A program made the translations under genes and the position numbers. DNA of 64,000 nt from Calycina herbarum. Taxonomy: Eukaryota; Ascomycota; Leotiomycetes; Helotiales; Pezizellaceae. The notes under the pieces are model-generated. The model was not told where the DNA came from, ran no database searches, and worked only from the letters and a program-made list of their open reading frames with translations. Of the stretch, positions 45,608 through 57,619 are shown piece by piece (the stretch's first letter is position 1; each line of letters opens with the position of its first letter). The stretch covers positions 537,584 through 601,583 of the forward strand of contig LLEY01000017.1 of NCBI GenBank assembly GCA_001414485.1. Reading direction: 5' to 3'.

Positions 45608-47850
45608 TTACCACTTGGACTTGTCCTTCAATATGTCCTCAGCACCCTTCATTCCCAGCATGAATGTGGGAATGACGGGGAAAGCACCAGGTGTCTTTGG
45701 GAATGCCGATCTAACGAAATTAGTACGAGTGGAAAGGAATCAGTAATAGCGGACTTACGCATCAACAACTCTCAAACCATCAACACCTCTTACTCTGAAT
45801 TTGGAATCCAACACAGCCAAAGGATCTTTATCGGCTCCGATGGCAGCACTGCTCGTAGCATGATGAGACCAAGCCTGGGTCTTGATGTTCTCCTTAACAT
45901 CACAAGTCCGGTCACCGATACAAGGAAGTACTTCTTTGAATGGACCCAAAGGTGCAGTGATAGAGTCGAAGACTTTACGACCGAATTCAACGCCCTCGGC
46001 AAGAGCTTGAAGATCTACATCGCCACCGGCCTCAAAAAATCGAAAGTTGATATCGGGGGTATCAAGTGGGTTCTTTGAAGTGAGTCTGACAGTTCCCAAG
46101 TCATTTTGAGGATTGAATTTGACCATGGAGAAGTCGAAAATGTCCGGTCCATCAGCAGGAACTTGATTTACCGTCTGGCCTGGCCAGAATCCCCGGAATG
46201 AATTTCCAGAGAGACCAAAGAAATAAATATCTCTTTCTCCATTCACGGAAGCGCTGCTCTTGAACATGATTGCATCGAGAGGACCTTGAGTGTATGGTCC
46301 ATGTCCTTCATACCATGCAGATAGAGCAGGGTCTCCTCCTGGTGCTTCATAAGTCGCCATTGGGCCAATGGATGTGAAGTTCTGAGATGCTGCTGCGGCG
46401 ACACCGTACTCAGTATTATCTTGGAGGCGTGATCCGACACCAGGAAGATTAACAAGTACGGGTATGCCGAGACTGGTAAGGTGGTCTTTGGGTCCCTGGG
46501 TGATGGGGGAGTCAGTATTTGCCTCTCAAAAAATGTCTCGGGATACGACATAGGGAAATGCTGGGGTTCAGGAATGATTCAAGAGTGACTTAGGAGTGAT
46601 TCAAGAGAAAGAAAGTGGGAGAACGGTGTCCCCATTACCTACGATACCACTAAGCATGAGTATTTGGGGGGTGTTGAACGCGCCACCGGCAATACTAGGC
46701 TATCGTGAGCTCGGAACCTCGTTTTTATGGATATATCATTATACTTACATAATTTCTTTTCTGGCGAAAGCCCGCTCTGTGGTTGCGGCAGGTCCATTGC
46801 TCGCCTTGTATCGAGGGTCTGCTCCATAGACACTCTGACCTGCAAGGTACTCGACGCCGCTTGCTCTTGGTTTCTTTCCTTTGGTATTAAAAAGTATTCT
46901 GGTGACAAAGGAGTGGATTCCTAGGGTTAGGTTGTATTTCTGGGCCCCGCTTGCAGTTTTTGCGTTCAAGACACCCACAACTGCATCTCTTGCACTCACA
47001 CGTAGACCCTTTGGACTTCTGTGAGCTGGGAAGCCAAATAATCCAGTTTGATAATCCCGATCCTTGTCGTCACTGTTGAGATCTCGCTGGAGAAGTTCGA
47101 AAAGCTTGGATGGGTCTTGTCCAATTTGCTTGGCTGCTGCTTTCAAGACGATTTGTGCATTGCTCTGGTTCTTCAAATACTCATCACTGTTAACAGTAAT
47201 ATCGAGGAAGCCTTCAAATCCATGTCCGGGTGTGCCTTTAGCAACGAGATGGTTGTTCTCTAAATCGATGTAGTGTTGACGCATTGCCTTGGCACTGGAA
47301 TTTGTTAATTTTGTCCTCACGTCCATTTCAGTGTGTCTAGAACATACTTCCAAGACTTATCACCTGTAAACGTAGCAATATCATCCCAATCCCGATTGCT
47401 TGGGAGTGGGGCGCACATTGCGTTATGCGTCGAACACCCTCCCAAAGTTCCCGTACGAGGATAGTACACACCCAACATTGTAGCACCAGCTGGTGGATTC
47501 GTTCCTACGTAGAATTCCCCACTCGTGGTTTTATACACAAGGTGCTCGAATTTTCGAGTGATAGCATCGTCAGAATGGTATTTAACAAAAAAGTCCCATC
47601 GGAATAAGAGATCATTGCTAGCGAGAGAGAAAAGCCCAGGAACCTTTTCGTGAAGATTTTCGCCCTGATCATCACCAGCCTCCAGCAGAAGTACTGACTC
47701 GCCTCCTTTGGCCAATTGAGCGGCTAAAGTCCCACCACCAGGTCCAGAACCGACAACAATGTAATCATATGTCTCATTCGCAGCATTGGCGAACGAAGTG
47801 AGGAATATAAGAGAAAAAAGGGTAATGAACCACATCTTGGGATGATCCAT
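45608..47850 (-). CDS. Secreted GMC oxidoreductase (glucose/aryl-alcohol oxidase family)
   Basis: Five exons (47850-47348, 47294-46749, 46694-46643, 46495-45759 and 45710-45608) give 646 residues, with all introns GT-AG and phases agreeing. A signal peptide (M-W-F-I-T-L-F-S-L-I-F-L) ends near A23. The FAD-binding motif G-S-G-P-G-G-G is at 34-40, the E-A-G-D loop soon after, then G-G-C-S-T-H-N-A-M for flavin contact. The signature A-G-G-A-F-N-T-P-Q-I-L-M-L-S-G-I-G is assembled across two introns. The C-terminal domain has W-S-H-H-A-T with the active-site His, then D-G-L-R-V-V-D-A-S-A-F-P. Members oxidise sugars or alcohols outside the cell and yield hydrogen peroxide. The substrate is not evident. 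M6 is another possible start. Confidence 0.88.
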
Positions 47851-49163
47851 TGTGCAAGAATCTCCAAGTCGCGGAGGAAACGAGAATAGCAACAGGCGAT
47901 GATCGAGATGCTAGAAGTAGAACGGACTTACCGACTTCTTGTAGAAAACGAGGCCCCCAAGCCTCCTCGCGCCTTCAGATTTTCCATAGTGAACATGGAC
48001 ATGGAAATTATTGGAAAAATTGCATCAACGATTGCCAAATTAGCAATATATTGACCGTCTCCGGAGTCTGGGTACATAGCAACCGCCTCCAATAGAACGT
48101 AGTGGTACGGCACAGCGAAGAAGCAGCATGAACTTCCCCCGTCGCTCTGGATTGCTGCAATGCATGTCGTCTATGTCCCGGGTCGTGTTGCACTGCATCC
48201 TTGTGTGGTAAGTATTGGGAGTTGTCCTGCGTACTCGGCGTGCGAGAAAAAAAAGCCTTTTTTCTTGTCAGGAACAGCCGTTTGACCCCGCGTTGATTAA
48301 TGTAAGTATGCTTTCGAGGTTAAGTTTGCTTCGATGTCCTTCATGAATTAGTTCGTTTCTTATCAGATATCCAATATATGCTTACCTTGACGTATTTCGG
48401 CAGATCTTGTTCTCTCCAATGAATACTTAGCCCGTATGCCGTAAGTTGTGCGGGGTCGCTTACAGAGTAATGTTATCTCGCCATCTTCAAAAGAGGACGA
48501 GGAGGTGAGGATGTTGTTGGTAACGAGACCATAGGTTCTAAATTCTAGCCTAAATTGTAAATGCGGGGGTCCGGAAGAACCGTGGAGCAGTGTGGGGCAC
48601 GACTGTGCCACATATCTCGCTCCCAATGAAACTTCTGAAGAACGCCACATCAGGTCACCACCTTAGAGTGGCTTGCACACAACAAGTTCAAAGCAAATGA
48701 AGAAATCGGATGATAGTCCTTGAAATCATATGGATTTGTGAGAAGGGAGGCCAAAAGCGATACCAGTGACAGCTACTAACTTAAAATCCTCATGAGCTAA
48801 GCGAGGGCGAAATTACCACATCTGAAATGCGCGTATTTAAAGCCCTCATAATTGCGCATAGCCTGATTATTTGCTATTTACGTACAGGTACACCCTTTCT
48901 CTATGCCTAGCATGATGATATTACAGGTTGATTTACGACTTTGGTCTATTTTCAAAGGGGTTTTCCGTCAAAAGGTAAATTTGGCCTTTACTCCGGGTTG
49001 TCACGTCATTTTAACTTGATCTCATTATTCTCCACTGTCTCTATTGCTAAAGTCACGAGATTTAGAGCAAGATACTTTTGAAGAAGAAAAGAAACACATT
49101 TGCTTCTTCTTTGTAACCGCTCAAAGATTATCACAAGCCCAAACCACCTCCCAGCCACCCTAG
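47851..49163. other. Promoter side of the GMC gene and gene-free DNA
   Basis: This is the minus-strand upstream side of the oxidoreductase. Short frames at 48008-48193 and 48363-48650 match nothing I recognise. No gene is supported. Confidence 0.4.
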
Positions 49164-49677
49164 CTACATTGCTTTTTGACGAATAGCAACCAGTCTAGCT
49201 TGCAGAATCTTGTGAAATACATCAGAATTCAGTTCTATGAGATCTTCAGATGAAGGCCAGGAATGATGAATATTGATAGTGTGAGTTGAGACCTACAAAA
49301 CGAACCTTCAAAATAATTGTCCAAATAGACCTCAGCACATTCTTGAAGGCAACCCATAGCAGGTGTTAAAAATTTGATATCAGGATTGATGCTATGGGTG
49401 ATTTCTTTGATAAGTTCATGAAATGGAAGCTTTCGGATGAGGCAGCCACAGCTATCTTGATTCTTTCTCTTTTCGGACTCTCCTCGTAAGAAAATACTAT
49501 TTTGGCGAATAGTCTATTTTCGGTATAATGAAGGCGCAATTTACTTTCTGGTCTGTATTTTCTTGGCTTGGTTGTCTTTGGGACTGCTACTTGCTTTCTT
49601 ACATCCTTAAATGCGCGAAACCTGCTTGCGACGTTACCACCAGTGGATTTGCGCGCCATTTTGTGTGAGCTATCCAC
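49164..49677 (-). CDS. Highly divergent histone H3-like protein
   Basis: Three exons (49677-49545, 49482-49306 and 49243-49164) with two 62-bp introns, both phase 1, leave one uninterrupted frame of 129 residues, or 123 from the better-placed Met at 49659. From that Met it reads M-A-R-K-S-T-G-G, the H3 tail without the segment holding Lys4. Later come K-Y-R-P (start of alphaN), L-I-R-K-L-P-F-H-E-L-I-K-E-I (alpha1; canonical H3 has L-I-R-K-L-P-F-Q-R-L-V-R-E-I), D-I-K-F and L-Q-E-C-A-E-V-Y-L and F-E-D (alpha2). The loop before alpha3 is about seven residues short and the rest is weakly similar. It is not an ordinary H3 and does not look like CenH3. It may be a fast-evolving variant or a young pseudogene. 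Confidence 0.62.
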
Positions 49678-50424
49678 GATCTATCAGTTTTGTGCTCGTG
49701 CAAGTGGTCTTTGTTTACACCAGGAACTTGGATTTGAAAGAGATAACCCAGTGTAAAAGGGGACGGGCTATTACTTACTATTGGAAACGTCACTCCGTAT
49801 TCTCGTATTCTTGTTCGTGGGAAAGTAAAGTTGTTGCTGGTTATGTTGGTGTTGAGGTGAAGGAGCGCATCGACAACTTATCAGGCACCTTTCAAAAAGG
49901 TGAATTGTTCTCACATTCTCCTCAGTTCAACTGATTTCTCTCTCCTTTTCTTAGCCACAATGACGTTGAGCAAGGAAATAGGTACTGTCAATCTATGTTT
50001 ATCTCCTTAAAATTTTAATAAATACATATGTATGTCTGGTGTCCCACCAAGCTTCATTTTAAAGAGAGCCACGTAGCTTTTGCCCCCAACCGGGGTGACA
50101 AATGTACCATTTGACCATTGTCAAATACCAAGGTGTTCGAGAACGTCTTAAGTTCAACTTGAATTATAATACCCAAACGAGTCCAGGTCCAGTATTTCTC
50201 CTACGAGTTAGAGAAAGCTAAGTGGCCTAAATTAAACGTCGACGGTTTCTTGTGTAATTTTCCATGAAGGGGCGATTTTAGCACTGGTGTATGTGGGTGG
50301 CGTGGTTTTTTCTTTCTTCTGAAGATGAAAATGGCTTTGCATGCTGCTATCTGTAACTAGGCGAGCAGCGCTCGGAGACCAAAGTAGTACACCACTAAGA
50401 CCTCAAAACTTGATTTACAAAATT

Positions 50425-52194
50425 TTAGATCATATCTCTGGTCACTGGGGGTCCAATTGATGTCACACCATGGCGAAGGAGCATTTGAATAATTTCAAAG
50501 CGGTCTCGTTTAAAGGCTTCATCAAGACAAGCGTTCAACCAGCGCTCTCCAATTTCCATATCTGCATCGAGGAGAAGACGAACAACTTTTCCACGGCCCC
50601 TTCCACATGCGATCCTCAAAGCAGTCCCAAAGACGGCTGTTTCGATACGGTCTTCTGATTTGAGCATAGTAGCAATTACTTCATCATTGCCTGATTTTGC
50701 AGCCGCCTTGAAGATGTGGCATCTTTTTCTGACTCTAAATTCAGACTTATTGAATTCTGCGCGTTCGAGTAGCGATATTACGAGTTGCGATTGACGTCCC
50801 GCCATGGCCGAAGTAATGAAATTAATATAGTCTAGTTTCGCTATGATATATTTAGGTGTTTTATCATTTTCTTCCAATGCTACAGTGAGTTGCGAGTTAA
50901 GCTTGAATTTGCCCACTTTTTTTGTAATCCGAGCTTTTTGAGAAAATTCCTTAATTTCCCCCTTTTTTAGGCACTCTTTACCTATTAATTAACAACAACA
51001 TATAATATACTATTTATAAGAATAGGAAAGAAGAGGCTTATATCTCCCTTTATACTCTATAAACTTTATAAGACAAAAACAGACAATTTTATATCTATCT
51101 TGATTTTTGTAAGGTCTTAGCATAGCCTATCGACCTTATAGGGGTAGTTAAAATCTTTTTAAGAAAAGGGGTTATTTTAAGAATTATTTATCTTTTAGTT
51201 TACTTTTGTTATACTTACTTCGAATTAATAAGTGATAAAGAATAAGAGAGATAATTAGATATAGCGCTTCTTTCTAGCTAGGCCTCGTCTCTTTTAGAGT
51301 ACTTTTATTTTCTGTCTTCTAAAGAAAAGAGGGAGAAAGCCTTAATAAAAAAAAAGCTCGGATTACAAAAAAAGTGGGTAAATTCAAGCTTAACTCGCAA
51401 CTCACTGTATGTTCACAATCTATACTTAACCCGTGTAGCATGCTGACCTAAATGCCGCAATGTAAAACGCAGAGGACACCCAATTGGGGTAGTAATAGAA
51501 TTTCAAATCAATTCCAAGTAGAAATCGTGTCGCTTCCACTTGTCCACGAAAGGCTGCTGTATCCAAAGCCCCTCCAAAGAAAGGTCGAGTATAGGTAAGA
51601 TCATCTTTTTCGGAAAGTGCATTGAACATCCTTTTCATCGCAGGGATGTCACCAGTAGCTGCAGCGGCTATGAGTGCGGCATGCGCCTCGTCCCTGGAAT
51701 TTCAGAATTTTGGTTGCCCCAGAAATAATGATAAGTCTAATGTTTCTCTTGCATCGAATTCGAAACCAGTACGACCAAGGTCCTCAAGAAGTGCGATGAT
51801 CAAATCTTGGCCCTTCTGGGCTCTCAGCGGACCCTCACTTCCAACAAGTAAACCCACTACTCCGTAGATCATATGAGACAATTGTGTTTTTCTTTCATGA
51901 TCCATTTCGATTCTTGTTTTCAAGATCTTCGTAAGAAAAGTCGGAGAAATGCGGTCCACCGCCCTCCATACTTTCTCGAAATCTGGGGGCTCGCGGCGCG
52001 AGATGGTATCGACAATTATGCGATCGAATAGTTCTATTGCTATTAGTTTTCGTTTTATATCCATATGGGTGGCATGGAAGGGCAGATCTACTGTTCACGC
52101 ATCTTAGCATTAGAAATTCGTAAAGACCAAATTCGAGGTCGTGAGCCAGTGTGTCCACAACAATTTGACTAAGTTCGAGCGGCAGAAGGTCCAT
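50425..52194 (-). pseudogene. F-box/ankyrin-repeat protein gene broken by a MITE
   Basis: On the minus strand from 52194 the sequence starts M-D-L-L-P-L-E-L-S-Q-I-V-V-D, an F-box-like beginning common in fungal ankyrin proteins. After a frame shift near 52060 it reads a helical region to about 51703, then an in-frame TGA. It then continues with H-A-A-L-I-A-A-A-A-T-G-D and G-G-A-L-D-T-A-A-F-R-G-Q-V-E-A-T-R-F-L-L (ankyrin repeats) to about 51426. A 525-bp MITE (50883-51407) follows. Left of it more ankyrin units continue (I-F-K-A-A-A-K-S-G-N-D-E-V-I and T-A-L-R-I-A-C-G-R-G-R-G-K-V-V-R-L-L-L) to a stop at 50425. With frameshift, stop and insertion it is a pseudogene. Confidence 0.75.
50883..51407. 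mobile_element. MITE with 57-bp terminal inverted repeats and TA target duplication
   Basis: This 525-bp AT-rich element begins and ends with near-perfect inverted repeats of about 57 bp (one mismatch), starting CAGTGAGTTGCGAGTTAAGC. It is flanked by TA on both sides (50881-50882 and 51408-51409). CAGT ends with TA duplication fit the Tc1/mariner-pogo superfamily. There is no transposase frame inside. It sits inside the ankyrin pseudogene, and its left inverted repeat supplies the apparent start of the downstream ankyrin frame. Confidence 0.88.
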
Positions 52195-52583
52195 ATTGCA
52201 GTGATATGGCAATTCGTCTCGCAGTGATAAGAAAGGTTGAGTAATATTACAATAGGAAGACGAATGATCCTTCAAAAACGATGTTGTCGTGTCGTTCGGG
52301 TAACCAAAACTCTGGTGGGGGAGGGTCATCCAATCATATTCTTCGGCAATTCAGATCACCAATCACTTTCGCTCTACCATCAATTATTTATAACTATAGA
52401 GAGGATGTACGCAGAAAGAAGTTATTCATTGGTCTTAATGGACTGTTAAAAGCATCTCTGAATTGTTTTCCATCTATAACCACTTCATGCCAAGACATTC
52501 TCCACAAAACTTACTTCCCTTCCCTGGAACATTTTATGAAACCAAAAAAAAAATGAAAATCAAACAAAAGTAATTGGACAATT

Positions 52584-52690
52584 TGCGTCTCCCGAGAATC
52601 GAACTCGGGGCCTAAGCAGGCCAATTGGTTAACCAATTTTCCATTAATCAATCATGGGAAGCTTAGATGTTACCATTACACCAAAGACGC
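52584..52690 (-). tRNA. tRNA-Gly(CCC) with an intron
   Basis: Read on the minus strand, the acceptor stem GCGTCTT pairs with GAGACGC (last pair T-G). The D arm is TGGTGTAATGGTAACA. The anticodon stem TAAGC pairs with GCTTA, and the loop begins TTCCCA, giving anticodon CCC. An intron of about 35 bases follows one base after the anticodon, the standard position. The T arm is CCGAG-TTCGATT-CTCGG. The discriminator base is A. A Pol III terminator-like TTTT lies downstream near 52566-52570. The exact intron ends depend on the loop assignment. Confidence 0.88.
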
Positions 52691-54205
52691 TTTTCCTAGT
52701 AGTCAATTTGGTTAATTGTGATAATAAGAATGTCAAAAGTGGGGCACCTGGATTTCTAATGCCTAAGGAGAGGCAGGCGTGGGGGCTGAGATGATCTTTG
52801 TGCATGTGTTGTGCATTTCCACGGTATGTATTTTCACAGCTTAAACCACCATTAGGTGCATTAAGTGTGCGAGTGTTGATGGTATCCATAATGTACATGA
52901 TAAAAAGGCCGTATCACTTTCAAAAATGGCAGCAATTACTGACTCTGGCTTTTAAGCAGTCGTTCCAGCTCAATCAAAAAGAAGAAATCAGTCAATAGTT
53001 GATCAATTTCAATTTTCAGAATCCAGTACGGGAGATAATTTACCTATTCTTGATTCGCCAGTTCTCGCCTATCGGTAAAAGGCATTATCAAACTCCCAGT
53101 GAACCCTCCCCTCCCTTGATTCTTAATTCTCGAGAATTATTTGAAAATTTGGAAACTTAGCGTAGAGTAAAGTTGAGCGAGAAGTACAAATAAACTCAGA
53201 TATCGGAAATGTTTTCCGCGACTTAGCCAAAACCCTGCACGCCGACCAATGCGATATTCACAAGATCACAGACTTGCACGAGAATACGACTGGTAAGCTG
53301 ATCAACGGGCAGTTAATGATCTAAACTTGTTATCATCACAGACCTTCTGGTATTGAGTGGTTTGGCCTCAGTTCTACATAAGTCCTTTTCCCTATTTTCT
53401 TACCGTCGAAAACTATGTTGTTGTTGATAGTCTCTTATTTGCTACAGCAACAGCCGACACTTTCCGATAGTACCCTGACTGTGAAATGAAGACCATCACT
53501 TAAAATCTGCTACCTGTATTGTGAGAACCGCTAGGCTGGTCGAAAAGACTTCCATAAATCCCATTCTTCACTTTAGTGTATATTGCGAAGTGAGGCTGTT
53601 GATTCTTCAACCTAAGTAGATCTTGGCTTAGCTTTGTTCATGATAGTAGTCGAGCCGGATTATGCCCTTTGAATTTGATACGAGTGTTGAGACGTCTGAA
53701 TTTCGAAAAGAAACATTTGAAGATCAGTCAATGGTGCCACAATTCGAAAGGTACTTAACAAAAACGTCGGTGAGTATGACGATCACGACTTGGCAGGAGC
53801 TTCCCTTATCCCTCCAATATTATAGAGTTTTTATTGATGGAGAGTCTTTCGAAAGAGACTAGTAATTGCGCGGCTCTCTTGTTTCGTTTTTATAAGTCCA
53901 GTATCTTGTCAACTTATGTTATGCGTTTAGCCAGTACAAAATACTGGGCAAACGAGTGTACGTCAAAATTTCGACAGCAAGAGGTTCTTCGACAACAGCC
54001 TACGCATTTCGCATTTACCCTTGTATTATTCTCGCTCTACCCGGTGTTTCTGATGATAAAATTCGGCCTTCCGGTTCCACTCTTTATCCACAAAGAAGAA
54101 TAATCGACGTCGTTCTTGAGAACAGAATCAGCTCATATATTTAGGATGCGGGAAGATGGAAGTTATTTTTTTATTTAAAAAAAAAAAGTGAGCATATCTT
54201 GAGGC
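52691..54205. other. Gene-free stretch right of the tRNA
   Basis: This is AT-rich DNA. Two overlapping plus-strand frames (53662-53862 and 53834-54103) are short and match no family I recognise. No gene is supported. Confidence 0.35.
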
Positions 54206-54209
54206 TTAA

Positions 54210-54901
54210 GTCTGGGCGTCTATAACTCCCCGACCGCCCTTTGAGCTTTTTTGCGAAAACGATAACTATACGACCGCCTTTTGACACTACGAGTAAAGAG
54301 TAAAACTGTATAAATTTAGTTAATAATGAGATATTACTTATCTTATCAATAATAAATTATATAGTTAGACTATATATACTATATATAAAGATAAGAATTA
54401 ACAAAATAAGTACCTTTTATTAACAAATAAATAAATTTATTAACTTCTTTTTAAGATAATTCTATAAAACTAAAGAAATCTATATATAATAAGAGTCTCT
54501 TTAGCTTTTAGATTATAAATAGTCAAGATAACTTTTATAAAGAAGTATTAAATATATATATTTACTTTTAATAAAAGAGTTAGAATTTAAGTAATAATAG
54601 TATAGTTTGAATATGTTTAAATAATAAACTTGATAATACGAAAATCCTAGCTACCTCGCGTCTAGCCGGGGAATAGTACCCGCTCCGAGCCGATGCTAAG
54701 GACCAGGTCTCTGGCTGTAGTCCGACTTCTAATATTATCCGGAAGTAGAATTATAGCCTTTTTAATATATATTGAGAATAATACTCTTCTGCTTTTCTTT
54801 ATTCTACTGCTATTATACGATAATATCTCTATCTGAAGGCTTTTAAGAGAATTTTGTACTTGAAATCTAAAGGGCGGTCGGGTAGTTATCGTCGCCCCTA
54901 C
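54210..54901. mobile_element. Inverted-repeat element with AT-rich core, possibly TTAA-flanked
   Basis: The left end (GT-CTGGGCGTC-TATAACTCCC..., through CGACCGCCCTTTGAG) and the reverse complement of the right end (GT-AGGGGCGAC-GATAACTACC..., through CGACCGCCCTTTAGA) match over about 36 bp with a handful of differences. TTAA lies directly outside both ends (54206-54209 and 54902-54905), as with piggyBac-type elements, though a chance match in AT-rich DNA is possible. The interior is very AT-rich and without coding frames, except a GC-rich patch at 54650-54730. Confidence 0.65.
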
Positions 54902-54905
54902 TTAA

Positions 54906-57619
54906 GTAAACTTTCTAGGCAAGGAGGGTGGGAAGCATGTATGTAATCTCTCAAACACTTTCAAATTTTAATTGCTTATTCAAGATTTTAGTTTCCCTCA
55001 TAATTGAGGCCGAAATAATGTTCAGTAATGCACTTCTAAGAGGGTAGCCGTTGTCAAAAGCAACCCGGCGGTGAGAACTAGAGCTATATCACAAGTCTCG
55101 AATGGCTAAACAAATCTAGTAAAAACATGAAATGGAAACCTCGACTCCCCAGTAAGCTCCCCCTTCCCCCTTGTTCTTCAACCCTCTTGGTCCCTTAGAA
55201 ACATTATTGAAGTATACGCAATATCTAATATTAGGTAATTCAATTAGCAAATTTTCAAGATTGCTATCATAGGAAAAGGCGAACTGGTGCTTTTTCCAAC
55301 TCTTCCGGTATCTATGAAGAAGAAAGCGATGTATAGCAAGCGAAAACCAGAAGAAGTTCGACGAAGGCGGCTGGCTAGCTCCCTTCTAAAAGACCACCAG
55401 CCGATGATCCTCAAACTTCTCCCCAAAGCCGACACGGAAATTAAGCGAGATGTGGGAGACCACTCACCTCGGCAGCCAGGTCCATTAAAACTTAATCTTA
55501 CTGTCGAAGATTATCCTGTTGTCGAAAGTTCCCTATCATTCATTATGAAAGTGCTAGTCAGCTCTTCCTCGCAGTATCACCGTGTCTGAAGCTAGAAGTC
55601 CATCGTCAGTACAACATGTAATTCCCACGTTTTAGTGATGTTTCTTAATCTCAAAAGCTCATAAGGATTCTTCGCAAAGACCATGCGTAGAATCTTCTTC
55701 GTACCAGACCTAGATTTCTAATTTAAACCCAATGACCTCTCAACGGAAGAGACAGTCATCATGCTTTGCGGGGGGTACGAATTATATTTCGGAAACATTT
55801 GAAGAGTATCTATCCCAAATCCTGTGTCAATGTTACGAGTTCAGCAAACGCGTCCAACCAAGTATCTCAACCCAAAAATATCATTACCCATCTAACTCTC
55901 GCCACCACCACAAACGTCACTTGAACTTTTCAATACAAATTCAAAACCAATGAGACTCCAACAATGGCATTTTCTATATTTACACCTTTCCACCTAGTAT
56001 TTCCCGTATGAATCTTGTTCTCAAAATCTATTCATCAGACAGCAGCGAAAAACGTGAGGAGATGATCGTGCCGGACCTCTGATCAAGGACAACAGCGAAG
56101 ATAAAGGAAGCTTTAGCTAAGATGCTCGAGTAAAACAAAAATAGCAAACCCCCTGAAGACCCACATACCCTTTGATGCTTCTGATAATCAAAATCTCACA
56201 TGAATCATCTACCGTCGAAATCTCTACTGCTGTCAAATATTCCTGCCATATTCGACACATTGAAAGTTGCCTCGATATCGACGATATCCGACACCTCCTC
56301 TTCCATCGTTCATCGTCCACTTACCAAATCCACCCTCGGCTTGTTCACTTCAAGTATACTTGTCATTCTCAGAGTGTGTCGCCAACCCATACACAAGTGT
56401 TTTCCATTTTCGTTGTTAGTACGAAATAGCAAGAGAGATCCCCTACCATCTTTTTTAACCCTTCTACAAGGAGTGAAAATGAAATAGTTCCACTCACCAC
56501 ATTTCTCAAGATCAAATCATAAAACAATAACCAGACTAAGCCTACAAATCAGCGACGGGATTATTGGTTAGATATTAGTAGGAATGACTAATACTCAACT
56601 TTTCTCAATACCAAACCCCATAATATCTCCAACCATAGTAGCAAATCCCACTGTACCCCTCCCTTAAAACAGAAATACATCATGCGCAAGAACCCTCAAC
56701 CAAACCATCACCTTCGAACTTCACATTCAAGTTCCTTCCGACTTCTTTGGACTCCCTTTCTCTACAGTAGGTCTTATTTGTCCTCACAAGGTTGCCCTCC
56801 ACAGCATCAGCTCAAGCCGCTCCACATAACACCTCTTTTCCATCATCGTCTTACTCATCAATGGACTTTGCTACCGTCGCTTCCGATTCCCCACCCCTTT
56901 CTCACCTTACCATAAAAAGACCGCAACCTTCCCCACGTACCCCTACTTTTCCTCACAATTTGAAAATGTGGAGGAGACCTGCGAAATAGAACCCCATGCC
57001 AAAACGAACCACCTCTACTCAGCAACACATCCAACAAACAGCAACAGCTCAAATCGCTGGGCAAGTGCCGATCCAACAACCCACGATATTTAAATAACCC
57101 TACTTCCCCCTCAGAAGCCTAGCTGGCTTCACTCCCTTGACCCCAACTCCAACATCCCAAAAGAAACTAAATCCACAAATCACCATGTCACAAGAACCAA
57201 AAACTCAAAACGCTTTCCAAATGTTTTTCAAATTTCAATCTAACACCATAGATTCTTGGTATAATATATGCCATGCCACTCACTCACTCATACGCCATTC
57301 CAATGCCCATTTCAGTGATCACCCATACCTATCCGCCCCTAGATATATACAAAACAAAACAAGAGCAAACACCGCTTTGTAAAATACTCGTAAACAAAAG
57401 AGCCACCCCCTTTCCACACTCTAGGTCTCCAGTACCTTTTTAAGGATCCCGATATCCCGTCAATCATACATGCCAAATATGTCCATCCCGTAAATGTCAT
57501 CAACGCCATATCTATGCAATAGAAAAGAAAAATGCTCGCTCTAAATGCATGTCGCTCTATGCACCAGTCAAAGGAAAACATGCCAAAATCCCCCCCAAAT
57601 AATGTAAAACAAATCCACT
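54906..57619. other. Gene-free stretch, 3' side of the aspartic protease gene
   Basis: I looked at frames at 55287-55589 (100 codons, basic) and 56682-57079 (overlapping plus and minus) and found no recognisable protein. From about 56570 to 57619 the DNA is C- and A-rich on the plus strand and may include a long protease 3' UTR. Confidence 0.35.

Noticed and set aside
45557..46078. 173-codon plus-strand frame
   Set aside because: It is antisense to the GMC oxidoreductase exons, whose domains are clear.
53662..54144. Overlapping plus-strand frames right of the tRNA
   Set aside because: Short, mutually shifted, no domain and no plausible intron to join them.
55287..55589. 100-codon basic open frame
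   Set aside because: No recognisable domain and a competing antisense frame; too weak to call.
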